A stretch of DNA of 64,000 bases from the NCBI GenBank assembly GCA_036365455.1, contig JAWQUS010000032.1, positions 14,082,001 through 14,146,000 on the forward strand, given 5' to 3'. The position numbers and the translations under genes are program-made. The DNA is from Macrosoma leucophasiata. Taxonomy: Eukaryota; Arthropoda; Insecta; Lepidoptera; Hedylidae. Positions 1 to 10,709 of the stretch are shown one piece after another; within the stretch, counting starts at the first letter, position 1, and every line of letters starts with the position of its first letter. Under the pieces are notes generated by a model, which saw only the letters and a program-made list of their open reading frames with translations, was not told the origin of the DNA and ran no database searches.

Positions 1-673
1 AATCTACCTGTGAAGACCGCGTTCAAAACGATTACGATATGTTAGTCTAAAATTAATTTAATTAAAGCAGGATTCAAGAGGCCGGTAGGTATATACTTAG
101 AAAAATCCTGCCAAAAACAAACACAGTACTTTTCAAAATATTGTCTTAAAAATAATTAAACAAAAGTCATAACTCAGAGTTGTACCTCCAATCCATAAAC
201 GTTTCGCCTAATTTTTTTTTAATGATTCTTGTGGAGCTAGATTAGAAATACGCCAGGTTTCTTCAGTGATAGTCATCGAGTTTATAGTAAGCGTTTAACA
301 TTTTCTTTATGATTCTTGTAGAGCTGCATCAGCCACTTGTCAAGCATCTCTATCCTTAAGATAGTCATCGAGTTTATGGTAGGCATTTACCTAAAAACTG
401 TTCAAGTACACGCACTCACTCTCGTAATCTGTCTAATCTATGTACATATGTGTTTTGGAAATGAGGTTAAATATAATTCAGCTAAAACTTCACATTTAAT
501 CCGGTGCATTAAGTTTACAAACACTGGTGTTCGAACGTTTTAAAATTAGAGAGAGTTATGTGTGTTGCGCCGTAAAATACTGAGTCACCATTGTTTTGGG
601 TTATAAAGTGTGAATAATTAGGTACTTGTATTATAGGAAAATATTTTATAATCTCCGTGAAATACATTATTAC
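1..673. other. Intergenic sequence without a recognised gene
   Basis: AT-rich sequence with short ORFs only. Bases 60-150 resemble a dispersed repeat seen again at 14.5 kb, 35.5 kb and 39.0 kb (phrases such as cctgccaaaa and cttttcaaaata). Two imperfect copies of a block starting atgattcttgt and ending atagtcatcgagttta lie at about 222-290 and 309-385, a local duplication. I see no coding evidence. Confidence 0.5.
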
Positions 674-1134
674 TGGTGGTAGAGTTCCAGTGCAGGAACT
701 CGAGGGTGTAGGCACCACCGCAGTACCTAACCAGTCTGCCGCTAAATGGTAGTGTTTAGTAGGGTTGTTGAGGATTCCTCTTCCGCTTCCTCATAACGAG
801 GAAGTTCCGCAATATTTTGGGTTCCTCAACCGTTTCCGCATCCTCATAATTATATAAACAAAAAATTATTCTTCCGCTACCGCTTCCTCAAAATTTAAGA
901 GGAATTTATGAGGAATTTCATTGCGCATGCGCGTCTCGTATCCATGGCAATGCACACACACGCTGCAGCGCGATGCCGGGCCGAACAAGCGAGCGAGACC
1001 TTCCCTCCCGCCACTGGCGCTGTTCCTTGCTAGTTTGTTTTAATTTTATTGACATACATTACGTACAATATTATGTTTATACGAGTAAGAAACTAAAAAA
1101 ATCTAAATATTCGGGGCTTTACGGAACTGTATCT

Positions 1135-1268
1135 ATGGCAATACCTATCTTCTCTTCCATCAATTGTCCCAGTGAACGACTTTTTAGCAATGCTGGATTG
1201 GTGTATTTAATACGATGAGTTAAAAAACCGGTTGTCAGGGAAAACAGCTTTCAATTTTGATAAATAGT
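1135..1268 (+). pseudogene. hAT transposase C-terminal dimerisation domain remnant
   Basis: Translation gives IPIFSSINCPSERLFSNAGL, the signature of the hAT C-terminal dimerisation domain (consensus of the type IPA-S-PSER-FS-AG). The reading frame breaks at about 1207-1215, and the next frame continues with DELKNRLSGKTAFNF, which fits the usual sequence after that motif. The homology is therefore disrupted by a frameshift followed by a stop codon. No N-terminal BED finger or catalytic core is visible upstream. This is a dead fragment that supports assigning the surrounding 2-kb element to hAT. Confidence 0.8.
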
Positions 1269-1611
1269 ATTCAATTCTTTTATTTTGATTAATAATATTC
1301 GACATAAGTACCTAATTAACAAAGAAATTAAGACTACATTCTTATTTTAATTTCAATTTCTAAATTAAATTGTATCATTCTCTCATCTTTTTTTGTGTGC
1401 GTGTGTTGTATAGATACGAGTATGTTACTGAACTCGTCCGTAACTGCTGGACCGATTTTTATGATTCAATATTGTGTGTGTTTTGAGAATGGTTTAGATT
1501 CATAGTTTGGTCCACTGGAAAATGCCCCTTTAATATTTGTTTTTGCTTATATTATTGTATGTTGGGTCCGCTAGTATTTATAATTTCGTATCATCCTCTT
1601 TTCATATTTCT

Positions 1612-2440
1612 GAAGCGCGCAAGGCCTCGCGGCTGGTGTAGAACGCAAGCGATCTACTCGATTAAGCGATATGGGTGCGGTCGGGTATGTGACGGGTGAC
1701 CACTAGTGGCAAATTAATATGCGCGTTTCCGTGCTTCGGAGAGCACGTTAAGCCCGTTTATTCCCATCGGCCTCCTCTGAGACCGGCACCGGGGTGGTCG
1801 TTGGCACTATTAGTGCCAACGGTCACCCCGTAGTTAGTTAGTTTCATTTGTTCATTGTTATACTGCAATGGTTTATTCGCATTTCGCATCGGACGTTAGG
1901 TACCAATAGTCGAAAATTGACTCGTGACAATTTTTCAATTTGTCGATTTTTTCGTCATGAGTGTCGTTTTCATGGTTCTTGAGAGTGTTAAATTCGATAG
2001 TGGTGTCAAAATATAGATCCAAGATGGCGGCTGCATGGAGTTGACAACTTTTTCGTCATGGATGTCGTTTTCATGGTTCATGAGGGTGTTGAATCCGATA
2101 CTGGTGGCTGGTGGGATACTGGTGGATACGGCAACGGCCCCCGGCAATGGCCCCCGGCAACGGCCCCCTTTGAGACCGTTGCCGGTCTCAGAGGGGGCCG
2201 ATGGGAATAAAGGGTTAAGCCGACGGTCCCGGTTGCTATAGATAAATAGCAGTCGTTAAACCTTGTCCCAGGCCATATTAATGGGCGGTTTGAAAACATC
2301 CGACAGCGGGTTGGCCACTAACCGTTATCTCCACCATCCATGGAGCAGCGTGGTGGAGTAAGCTCCAGACCTCCCCTCAAGAAGGGGAGAGACTCGTGCC
2401 CAGCAGTGGGACGTTTCAACGGTTAATTATTATTATTATA
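1612..2440 (+). mobile_element. 5S-rRNA-like SINE (interrupted copy)
   Basis: The copy starts at about tgaagcgcgc and contains gcgatctactcgattaagcg followed by ggtgcggtcgggtatgtgac and gggtgacc. This resembles the internal promoter region of 5S rRNA (the gttaagc, ggcgcggt and gatgggtgacc blocks). The 3' part ends in an (ATT)n tail at 2440. Related copies lie at 34001-34460 and 61950-62312. The copy is split by a 459-bp TIR element (1755-2213), with GTTAAGCC duplicated on both sides. Confidence 0.65.
1755..2213. mobile_element. Short TIR element (TTTATTCCCATCGGCC family)
   Basis: A non-autonomous DNA transposon of 459 bp inserted in the 5S-like SINE. Its ends read GTTTATTCCCATCGGCC and the inverse GGCCGATGGGAATAAAG. 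The flanking 8-bp GTTAAGCC at 1747-1754 and 2214-2221 is a perfect duplication. The interior holds about one and a half units of the ~101-bp repeat that is expanded to 11 units in the sister copy at 29502-30715. Superfamily is not assigned: an 8-bp duplication would fit hAT, P or Merlin. Confidence 0.8.
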
Positions 2441-2444
2441 TCAT

Positions 2445-2697
2445 TAACTGCCTCAGTAGCGTAGTGGTAGCAGGCCACTACTACTACTACGCTGGGGGTC
2501 CTCGGTTCGATTCCCGGGACTATCAGAGATAACGGTTAAAAATCCTTTATCTCTGGTGCTATTGGGATTTTTCCATTTTCTGGAAGTTTCCCAGTAGGTA
2601 CCTCGGAGTTTGGCAATGTGCCCGGAGATGGCAACAGGTTCGCCACCTGTTACATGGGCCAAAACGTAACGTAACGATTACAGGCGTGAAGTTACGT
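2445..2697 (+). mobile_element. tRNA-derived SINE
   Basis: The head has a pol III A-box-like stretch (tagcgtagtggtagcagg) and a B box (ggttcgattcc). The body contains tatctctggtgctattggga, then ttctggaagtttcccagta, then cacctgttacatgggcc. It ends at ttacaggcgtgaagttacg. Six further copies or fragments occur in this window. It sits directly after the ATT tail of the 5S-like SINE. Confidence 0.85.
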
Positions 2698-2968
2698 ACG
2701 TTGTTCCTCTTCCGCTTCCTCATCCGCATCCTCTAAATTTGCGCGTCACAATTCCTCTACCTCCTCCTCTTCCTCATAATCACTTCCTCAACAACCCTAG
2801 TGTTTAGCACTATCGTGTTCCGGTTAGATGGTAATGTATTGCGAGAGGTGGCCCATCTGCATTTTGACCTCTGGTTTTTGTGTGCGTGTCTTCAGGCTGC
2901 GGTCATCACTTAACATCAATGTGAGATGCATGCTCGTTTGCCAACTACCTTAAATTAAAAAAAAAACA

Positions 2969-3788
2969 GTGCTTTCACTGTCAAATAACTGTGTAACTAA
3001 ACTAACTAACACTTCTCAAGTTCTGACTACTATTGCCAGAATACCTCAACAGTAGGTACAGTGTAACCGAACTTGAGAAGCGCATAGCTCCTATGGGAGC
3101 TCATCCTGGATTAACGTTAAGGGTCTCTCCTGTGCGAATTGCCATCCAGCTGCACTGGAGCTCCCTCTACACAAGATCTCTTTTAGTGGCGTCTGTGTTT
3201 CTATACTCATATTCACACGAGTACACTGTTAAAGTACTCTACTACTGGTGCTATAGTAGAGTACGCGGTATCGCCCCTCCAATTAGAGAGAGTCTAGCAA
3301 AAAAATTGTAACCTCAGAATCAATTGCCCTTGGATGGAAGGGGTTCGCTGGACTTTGGAATTAAATTTGTATTCTGATATTTTTCACTTTTTAGTGATGC
3401 GTTCATCCTGTTTTGAAGTTGGTGTTATCTAAGTAAAAAAAATCTAAAAAAATACTGACTGGAAAAGTACTATATCGACAAAAACAACACCAGTGAATTG
3501 AAATAGATAGATGTTCTATGTAAGTAGAGAAATTCTTCAATATCGTATATCAATTTATTTAAATTCGATTACGTATTGGGACCTTTTTATTCGAAATAGC
3601 GGTCCGCTCACTGACAAGCATTTGAATTGCGTATTACGTTCGGACACCGTTTTCAGTGTGAATATTCGATCACCCTGGTTCCTGAAGACTGTGTCACACT
3701 TGTAGAAAACTTCAAGAAAGTTGATATTCGAATTCCAGATTAATTTTGAAAATGACATATACACAGCTGACTTCTACGATTGTAGGTA
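2969..3788. other. Intergenic sequence without a recognised gene
   Basis: There is an open frame of 92 codons at 3033-3311, but it has no recognisable domain. A small hairpin (arms GTACTCTACTA and TAGTAGAGTAC) lies at about 3232-3262. I see nothing else that can be named. Confidence 0.4.
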
Positions 3789-4037
3789 CAGTGCTCAACA
3801 ATAAATATTGCACATCGAGCCTAGGAAGGAGACTTCGGCTTATTTTGGGTCAGTAGAGCGTTATCTCTTTCGCATCGTACCTATTTGACGTTTGTCGACC
3901 ATTTTGATCAAATTTTGACCAATACCGGACTGTCAGTGCTTACGTAGGCAGTGTGCAACAGAACGCTATACGAAGTACGAAACGAGCCGATCGTCTCTTT
4001 CGCAGGCTCGATGTGTAATATTAATTGTTGAGTACTG
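3789..4037. mobile_element. Tc1/mariner-like MITE, copy 1 (CAGTGCTCAACAA ends)
   Basis: A 249-bp element with inverted ends CAGTGCTCAACAATAAATAT and, at the right, the inverse of CAGTACTCAACAAT. It is flanked on both sides by TA, the target duplication expected for Tc1/mariner MITEs. It has no coding capacity. Other copies lie at 45374-45611 and, in opposite orientation, 62353-62609. Confidence 0.8.
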
Positions 4038-4254
4038 TAATGGTGCAAATCTTTTTTATAGAAAAGAAGAAGTTATCATGATTATCGTACCTATACCTTA
4101 TGATCAATTCTTTGTAAAACAATGGAGAGAAGAGAGAGAAGAAAGATATTATAGGCAGGTATTGGTTTGACTACAGATGCTTAATTCATATTAATATGAC
4201 AATTTTATTAGTATGGACCTTGTGGAGTAGTAGTAGCTGCACACGTAGATTGCT

Positions 4255-4452
4255 GCACATCATAATTTTTCAGACTGCTGTCAGACAAATGACACCTCAG
4301 TCTGCCAGAGACCACGGAATCTGAAAAGCGACCATTATAGGGACCGAAACCGATTCGATTCCGCCGAATCCGCCGGGTTCGATTTTAAATACCTACCTAA
4401 TCATTTTAGTTTAATATACGCGAGATAAATCCGAAAACTAGTTTTATTTCAA
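4255..4452. mobile_element. Fragment of the TTGAAATAAAACTA MITE
   Basis: The right terminal repeat (from aatcattttagtttaatata to gttttatttcaa) and the internal part (ctcagtctgccagagaccac) match the intact copy at 17152-17434. The left terminal repeat is missing, so this copy is truncated. Confidence 0.7.
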
Positions 4453-5099
4453 TACCTTGTGTAATTTCAAATTATTTTTTGCAGTGGTTTTCACAGTCTA
4501 AGAAAATTTGATTTGTTTTATTCCTTATTTTATTTATTTTTATGTTACTATCATTTATTGTAGTAATTTATTGTATTACTAGTAACCTACCAATGAATAT
4601 TTTTTGGGAATACTTAATTAAAGAATAAAAACTGTATCTATTTAAATTTTCAATTAGGTAGATCGTTTTTAGTTAGCTCTTTTTTTATGTCGTAATTCGC
4701 ATGTATGTAACTGCTTTTAGGGCTAACCTAACCTAACCTAAAAGTGAAAACCTACGACTCCACTGTCCGTCTGTCCCTCAGATGCACCGAGATTGCTAGA
4801 CTGTTGAAATTTTCACATATACCTAATGTATTCCTGTAGCCGCTTTAAAACGATAAGTAACGCTATTTCTCTATATTATTATCTATTATTTATTATTTAT
4901 TACTTACTACGTTTTTATAAGTGCGTTAGTTTTTCATCTGAAAAAAACGGGCATGTTTCAAAAAGAAAATACTAAGGTAAGATTAGTGTGGTTCGTGCCT
5001 CATCGTCTGAATTACATTTTCTTTTATTTATCACATGCTAACCAATACGTTTTGTTTATTCGGCCCTTTATACAGATTGTTCTGAATCGTATTATTTCA
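4453..5099. other. Intergenic sequence without a recognised gene
   Basis: AT-rich sequence. The stretch near 4722-4740 has three copies of CCTAA, too few to be called telomeric repeats. A 68-codon open frame at 4953-5159 runs into a SINE fragment and is not credible as a gene. Confidence 0.4.
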
Positions 5100-5213
5100 T
5101 TTTTTTATGCCATGAAGGTGGTAAACAAGCCTGCAGTTCACATTGATGTCAAAGGTTAAAATGCAGATGCGTTACCGCCCCTGAGACCTTTGTTGTTATG
5201 TCTCTGTGATAGA
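5100..5213 (-). mobile_element. GGTGGTAG-type SINE, 3' fragment
   Basis: Minus-strand match to the 3' half of the abundant SINE: poly-T, atgaaggtggtaaacaagc, ttcacattgatgtcaa, aaaatgcagatgcgttacc, then decay. The 5' half is absent. Confidence 0.65.
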
Positions 5214-5364
5214 TATTATATTAACTATTGTATTATTATATTGGCTATTGTATAAACTGCAAAGTCTATCATATCGGTTGTAAAGCTATTTATTAGTTCT
5301 GTTGTCAATGGATGTCGTTCACGGACCTTATGGTTGAAATCAGAAAGGGAAAATTCGACGCTCA

Positions 5365-5440
5365 GAGTTTGGTAGCTTAGTGGTGAAGCGACTGGATTGG
5401 TTGTCCTGAGGTCGCAGGTTCGATTCCTGCCTGAAGTCAT
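5365..5440 (+). mobile_element. tRNA-like SINE head
   Basis: The A-box-like tagcttagtggtgaagcg and B box ggttcgattcc are spaced as in a tRNA. The ends (agagttt and tgaagtc) do not pair into an acceptor stem, so I do not call a tRNA gene. A related head lies on the minus strand at 36190-36295. Confidence 0.6.
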
Positions 5441-5974
5441 CTTTTTTCGTTTTTCTTTAATTTCTAAATTCACTCGCATGTGTTATTGTGAAAATAAAAA
5501 ATATTACAATAACCTAAGTGGATTCTAAACAGACTACGTAACTTCTTGTGACCATACTTAATATTGTAGATGATTTCATAATAACTAATATAGATTTTTA
5601 AATATAATTACATATATTATGTTAATTGTTACAAAAAAACATTGTGATATATTATTATTATGTGCGTTCAATGGTCTAAAAACATTCGCACGTGTTTTTA
5701 ATTATTTAACTTTATTTGAAATATAAATACTGACACGTTTTTATAAACTACTAAACCTACTTTACCCGCGGCTTCGCTCGCATTGAAGCAATTAAATTGC
5801 AATGAATAGGTACCTACTAAGCGTGTCTTTTGAAGGTGTTATGTAACTTACAAGCGGCTTGGCCCGGCTTCGCATGGGAGTATACTTACCTATCTATTAT
5901 TTACGAATGCGGCAATATCCCGGCTTAGTGAGCACCTAAAAGAATTTTAAAACAACCCCCGTACAACATTCTAA
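5441..5974. other. Intergenic sequence with Helitron-like debris
   Basis: Phrases such as cccgcggcttcgctcgca near 5766 and ggcttggcccggcttcgcat near 5863 are typical of decayed lepidopteran Helitron ends. No gene is seen. Confidence 0.35.
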
Positions 5975-6112
5975 CCCCCTTATTCATAAACGTATTTTAG
6001 CTAAAGTGTTGCTAATCTCTCCTTTCTATCTTGTACACTTGACAATGCAACTGACAAAGACAAAGCATTCTATAGCTAAAACGTATCTAATGTACGTTTA
6101 TGAACAAGGGGG
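5975..6112. mobile_element. Palindromic MITE (CCCCCTTATTCATAAACGTA ends), copy 1
   Basis: Left end CCCCCTTATTCATAAACGTA and right end the inverse with few mismatches, total 138 bp, with TA or TAA next to the ends. The interior includes gctaatctctcctt and caatgcaactgacaaagaca. A second copy in the other orientation is at 24215-24358 in intron 1 of bleomycin hydrolase. Confidence 0.75.
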
Positions 6113-6501
6113 TACCTCTTTGCACTTGCGGTTTCTTACTGTGGTTTCTTAGATTTCGTGGTGTGACCTTTTGCTTTTTAAATAAGTAGGTTGGTACCTA
6201 CAATTTATTTGCAAAAAAACTAGTATTTAATACAATAAATCAACTAAAAGGTGGACATCGAAATTATTATAAATTTTATGAATTATTTATGTAAAACACT
6301 TGAACTTTAGAAACACGTGGATATTTTTTACTAATATTAATTATAACAAATGACCTCATGGTATCTATCAAAGTGGCAAAACAATTTAGGCCTCAGGAGT
6401 GACAAGTATGTTTACGATTACGAATCCGCTTAGGGATGTCTGGTTTTTATGTAAATGTCTATAAGCTGCAGTGTAAATGCATTTTTGCCACTTTCATATT
6501 A
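6113..6501. other. Intergenic sequence, nothing recognised
   Basis: AT-rich sequence between a MITE and a Helitron. It has no domain, no terminal repeats and no ORF of note. Confidence 0.4.
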
Positions 6502-6762
6502 TCTATATATATAAAAATCAATTGCTGTTCGTTAGTCTCGCTAAAACTCGACAACGACTGGTCCGATTTGGCTAATTTTGGTAATGAATTATTTTTGGAA
6601 GTCATGGAAAAGTTTAAAAGGTAAGAAAATATGAAGAAATTGAAGGGAAATAGTAAAAACCACAATTTCATTTTCCCATACAAATAGTCCGTATACTCGT
6701 TTATCAAACCTTTGAAAGATTATTGCATTGTGAGGCAATACGAAGTTTTCCGGGACAGCTAG
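6502..6762 (+). mobile_element. LEP1-like non-autonomous Helitron, copy 1
   Basis: Begins TCTATATATATAAAAA and ends with gggacagCTAG followed by T. It sits between A and T, as Helitrons do. The interior has cgactggtccgatttggcta and ttcattttcccatacaaata. The 261-bp length equals that of the second copy at 33740-34000. It has no coding capacity. Confidence 0.8.
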
Positions 6763-7545
6763 TTAGAAATACAAACTATGATAGGTAGCTTATGTTTAGT
6801 ACTCTACATGTAGGTAATACCACTAACTAAAAATTAATAATGTCGATTTTTATTATTCACTTGTACCGAAGTTTCAGCAACCACAGAAAACAAAATACCT
6901 ACATATCAAATATTGTTTAATAGGTACTGTTACCCGGTAAGGCAGTTAAGTACTTACTAAAAAAACATAAAAAACTGTCTGATGTCTACCTAATACATAA
7001 TAATGCTGATATAACTTAAAAATATTAATGATATGTTCAGCAAAAGAAAATCATTCTATAATGCAAAGATCCAAAAACCACTAAGAACCTACCTACCACA
7101 GATAAAATTCACGCTGTATAAACATTTGAAATGTATTCGGACCGAGATCTCCGAATGGCGCCGAAGACAAACCGTTTCACGGACTTTTGAAATTAGAATT
7201 ATGGAACGGCGACATGTTTGCCTAAAAATTCAAAAATTTGAAATTCTATTGACCGTTAGTCGAATGGTCGGGGTAAAATTCTTGTGCGACTTACATAATG
7301 AAAATTGATTTCAAAAAACATTGTTCGCTTATTCATGGGCCTCTTAAAAAAGAACAATGTTATTGTTATGCGTATTGTTATGTAAAGTACTTACAGTCTG
7401 GGTACATCGTATCTGAAATTCAATGAGTGTCTGAAGCAATATCTGTGGAAAAAACTGATACCTACCTACTTTTATCTTGCAACGCTATATTTTGAAGGTT
7501 ATATTCTTATTGATTTCTGTAACAAACAGCCTGTATTTTTTTATA
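6763..7545. other. Intergenic sequence with an unexplained 91-codon ORF
   Basis: An open frame at 7033-7308 (plus strand) encodes a basic 91-aa sequence rich in Lys and Arg (starts MFSKRKSFYN). It has no recognisable domain, no good start context and no sister copy in the window. It could be chance or a repeat remnant. Nothing else is recognised here. Confidence 0.3.
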
Positions 7546-7926
7546 TCATGAAGGTGGCAAACAAGTATACAGTTCACATTGATGTTAATAGATGACAGCA
7601 GCCTATAGACACACACACAAAGACCAGAGGTCAAAATGCAGATGCGTTACCACTCCTGAGGTGACTCCTGAGGAACTCACGGGCACCACCGCATTACCTA
7701 ATATACTTGCCGCTAAATGGTAGTGTTCAGTACTATCGTATTCCGGTCAGGTGGTAAGGTACGGCCCTGTAATTTCAGGCACAGAGGCATAACACCTTAG
7801 ACCTCAGGAGTGGTAACGCACCTGCATTCTGACCTTGGTCTTTGTGCGGGTGTCTATAGGCTGCAGTCATCATTTAACATCAATGTGAACTGCATACTTG
7901 TTTGCCACTTCTATTACATTAAAAAA
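7546..7926. mobile_element. Head-to-head pair of GGTGGTAG-type SINE fragments
   Basis: 7546-7670 is a minus-strand 3' portion (from aaggtggcaaacaagtatac to ccactcctgagg). It is followed directly by a plus-strand copy at 7671-7926 (from gggcaccaccgcattacc to gccacttctattacattaaa). The two together can fold into a long hairpin. Similar arrangements occur at 56017-56245 and, for the 5S-like SINE, at 34007-34460. Confidence 0.7.
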
Positions 7927-8245
7927 GCTAAGTAAGGAAAAAAACAATTTCTTTCTTAATCCTCGTATAAGAAAGAAAATCTGCTAATCGTTTTCTTATG
8001 TATCCTACATTCATATTTTCCTGTTAAGAAAAATCAATACAAAAAAGGTTTTTTTCAGTCGAGATTGTTACACGTGCAGTTTACTCGGTACACGTTTCTA
8101 AAATTGCGAAAATGGTTTTACGAAACACGGATATTGTTTAGACGCCATTAGACCAAGAGCTGGATAACAGAATGGACACCCAAAAAATAATTTGTGTGAT
8201 ACCAAAACTTATTCATGATTTTAATTTTATATATTTTTGTTGTGA

Positions 8246-8492
8246 TGGTGGTGGCAAACAAGCATGTAGTTCACATGGACGTTAAGTGACGACTACAGCC
8301 TATAGACGTCTACACAATAACCAGAGGTTCTTGCAGATGTGTCCTTGCAGATTGCGTCAGGGGTGACCTGAGGATTAAGATCTTTTGAATGTGTGATAGT
8401 TATAACGGGACCAACATTACCATTTAGCGGCAAGTATGTTTGGTAATGCGGTGGTGCCAACGCCCGCGAGCTCCGTCACTGGAGCTCTACCA
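8246..8492 (-). mobile_element. GGTGGTAG-type SINE, diverged full-length copy
   Basis: Minus-strand copy running from gatggtggtggcaaacaagc to gagctccgtcactggagctc and taccacc. The middle is diverged and shortened relative to the copy at 11361-11651. Confidence 0.75.
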
Positions 8493-8656
8493 CCATTAAA
8501 ACTCCAATATCATCGCAAATTAGTCTTTATCATCACACAAATAAAGCACCGATGTGATCTATCGGACATTTCTTCAATGGTATGTAGATGTTTAAAAACT
8601 ACTTATAGTATTCACTTACCATCGCCATATTTTCCACTCTCATGACATAATTTTAT

Positions 8657-8895
8657 TGGTTGTAGAGCTTCAGTGATGGAGCTATAGGCACCACCGCATT
8701 ACCTAATCTGGTTAACGCTAAATGGTGGTAATACACGGCCCTGTAATTTCCGGCACATGGGCATAACACCCTAGGTATCAGGAGTGGCAACGCATCTACA
8801 TTGAAATCTACGGTTTCATGGAGATGTTGATAGGCTTACAGTATTACTTACCATCAATATGCACTGTGTACGTATATGCCACTCTCGTAACATAA
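8657..8895 (+). mobile_element. GGTGGTAG-type SINE, diverged copy
   Basis: Plus-strand copy starting ggttgtagagcttcagtgat and ending near tatgccactctcgtaacata. It has the internal caccaccgcattacctaat and ggcccTGTAATTTCCGGCAC blocks. With the minus copy at 8246-8492 it makes a second inverted SINE pair, about 165 bp apart. Confidence 0.7.
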
Positions 8896-8920
8896 AGAAA
8901 TAGGTACCATTTATTTGCTT

Positions 8921-9176
8921 AAGCGCAATGCTTACTGAGCCCACCGGACCGCCGACACAGCCCGCCGACCCAATCCGGCCTATATGAAAAAAATCATGTT
9001 GGTAACCTACGCGCGTGGTACCCGTCGGCATGTTGGTGGCTTGCGGACGTACGCTCAGTTGCCCGGCGACACTCGAGAGTGACAAAGAAGTTCCTAATCA
9101 CAAGCAGCCGACATGCCGCCAACAAACTTTGCCAACTTACTTTGAGTAAATCCGCCGACATAGGTGTATTGCGCTT
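8921..9176. mobile_element. Probable TIR MITE (AAGCGCAAT ends)
   Basis: A GC-rich 256-bp block in AT-rich flanks. It begins AAGCGCAATGC and ends with the inverse GTATTGCGCTT. Inside, ccgccgaca occurs near both ends in inverted or direct form. No other copy is present here, so the assignment rests on the ends and the composition. Confidence 0.45.
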
Positions 9177-9868
9177 TAGAATAAAATAAACCAATGAATG
9201 GTGGGTGGTTTTTATCCGTGTCGCATCCATCTCAATTTACATAGAACAAATTATCGTGACAAACATATTGATACTTTCATACGTATTTGAAATGTAAATA
9301 GAATACAGAAGCAATGTATTTAGATCACAGCGATGCCTTACGCTGAATATAAAGTAAAACTTTATGAGCAATCATTTTGAATATAAAATTATATTAAATA
9401 ATTTTAAGTAAGTATCTTATATTCAATTACGTAATAAAATACACATAACCCACGTAAAACATTATAATATCCTCATAATATTTTCAAAGTTCCATTTTCG
9501 AAATTATCATTACTCATTGAAATACTTTTGTATTTTGCTTGAGAATAAATTGAATTGAATAAATTATCATTATTTACAGCATAACAATGCATTAAGTACA
9601 TTTTAAAAGATGGAAACAAGACAGTCTTATGAATAATGTTCAATACAATGATTTATTCCGAAATATTGAAAAAAAATATTCACAGCAGTTACACAGCTGT
9701 GGAATTTTAGGCTGTAATAATTTTACCTCGCCCAAATGAAATATTTAAACCTACTTACCAACAATCGTAGTCATACTATAGTTTAAATTGAAACTTTTAA
9801 GGTATTTTTTGTATTTTCAAAAAACTATTATATAAGTTTAAAAGTTATAGGTAATTTAGTATAATTTT
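9177..9868. other. Intergenic sequence, nothing recognised
   Basis: AT-rich sequence with no ORF of note. The phrase gagaataaattgaattgaat near 9541 resembles 3' ends of non-LTR retrotransposons, but no coding remnant is next to it. Confidence 0.4.
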
Positions 9869-10172
9869 TCTGCCTTGGTAGTCTAATGGTAGCCGCTACT
9901 ACACTATGCTGGGTTCGATCCGTAGGTCGAGGGATCGAGGGCTATCAGAGATAAATGTGCATTATCCTTTATCTCTGGCTCTATTGGTTTTTTAGATTTT
10001 TCTATTTTCTGGAAATTTCCCAGTACAACCCTCGGAGATTAATAATACGGCCCAAGATGCGCCTTGCCACCTGTTATATGGGCCAAAACGTAACTTACGA
10101 ATCGTGGGTGTTTGTTTACACGTTGGCTTGAATGCATGCGTTCTGGGATTACAGGCGTTAGGCTACGTTTTT
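9869..10172 (+). mobile_element. tRNA-derived SINE
   Basis: Starts ctgccttggtagtctaatgg, B box gggttcgatcc, then tatctctggctctattgg, cacctgttatatgggccaaa and ttacaggcgttaggctacg. It is a nearly full-length, diverged copy of the family at 2445-2697. Confidence 0.8.
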
Positions 10173-10222
10173 ATAATTTAGGAAACTGGGAACTTATGTG
10201 ACTAGTGACAATAACTCCGTCC

Positions 10223-10709
10223 CAGTGCCGGATTTAAGAATAGGCAACATAGGCAGTTCCAGCCTATGGGCCGCCACCACACCAAAATAAATCTCTCTCG
10301 CTCAGTAGAAACAAAAAATAGTGAGATTTGTTACAAACAGTTCGACAAAAAAAATTCTTTGATTTTCAGAAGTTAATATCTTTTCGAGATCAAGCAAACC
10401 AACAGCACACCGCGGACACTCCGCCAAAATTCCATACAAACGCTTAATTTGGTCTTTATTACACAGACATCAATCAGTGACGTGTATTTACACGTGCACC
10501 TGTGTGCGTAGCACGTACAAAATACCGACCGTCGCCCATAAGAGGGGAGGAGGTTGAGTGATGCGGGGAAATCGGGCGGGACGTCGAAGTGTCCATTCTA
10601 TACGTAGTATTTTACCTAAATTACCTATTCTCTGCCAACAGCATCCACTAGATGAGGGCCTCCACCACATTCTCTGCCTGTAAGCCGCCGAAGCTTAAGT
10701 CCGGCACTG
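10223..10709. mobile_element. hAT MITE (CAGTGCCGGATTTAAG ends), copy 1
   Basis: Begins CAGTGCCGGATTTAAG and ends with the inverse CTTAAGTCCGGCACTG. The flanks CTCCGTCC and TTCCGTCC make an 8-bp duplication with one mismatch, so hAT is likely. An unrelated element with inverted context (10400-10615) is nested in it. That nested element is also present at 32510-33385 and 52497-52699. A second family member is at 55193-55637. Confidence 0.75.

Larger units (their letters stand above)
760..2799 (+). mobile_element. hAT-superfamily DNA transposon, decayed, with nested insertions
   Basis: The element begins TAGGGTTGTTGAGGA and ends with the exact inverse (15-bp terminal inverted repeats), flanked by a perfect 8-bp duplication GTGTTTAG. 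An 8-bp duplication is the hallmark of hAT elements. The subterminal regions are rich in TTCCTC and TTCCGC motifs. Inside are a transposase remnant (1135-1268), Helitron-like debris around 1400-1575, a 5S-like SINE with its own insertion, and a tRNA-derived SINE. It is not autonomous, because only the transposase C-terminus is visible. Confidence 0.85.
674..2968 (+). mobile_element. GGTGGTAG-type SINE, split by a hAT insertion
   Basis: The 5' part (ggtggtagagttccagtg, 675-759) and the 3' part (2800-2968, ending in an A-rich tail after aactacctta) belong to the most abundant repeat of the window, about 280 bp long when intact. They are separated by a 2-kb hAT element. The sequence GTGTTTAG occurs on both sides of the insertion (752-759 and 2800-2807), as expected for a target-site duplication inside the SINE. 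Confidence 0.8.

Noticed and set aside
4722..4740. CCTAA repeats resembling the insect telomeric TTAGG repeat
   Set aside because: Only three tandem copies in AT-rich sequence; chance is sufficient, and there is no array.
5365..5440. Possible tRNA gene with A and B boxes
   Set aside because: The ends do not pair into an acceptor stem, and the same head occurs in a repeat at 36190-36300, so it is a SINE head.
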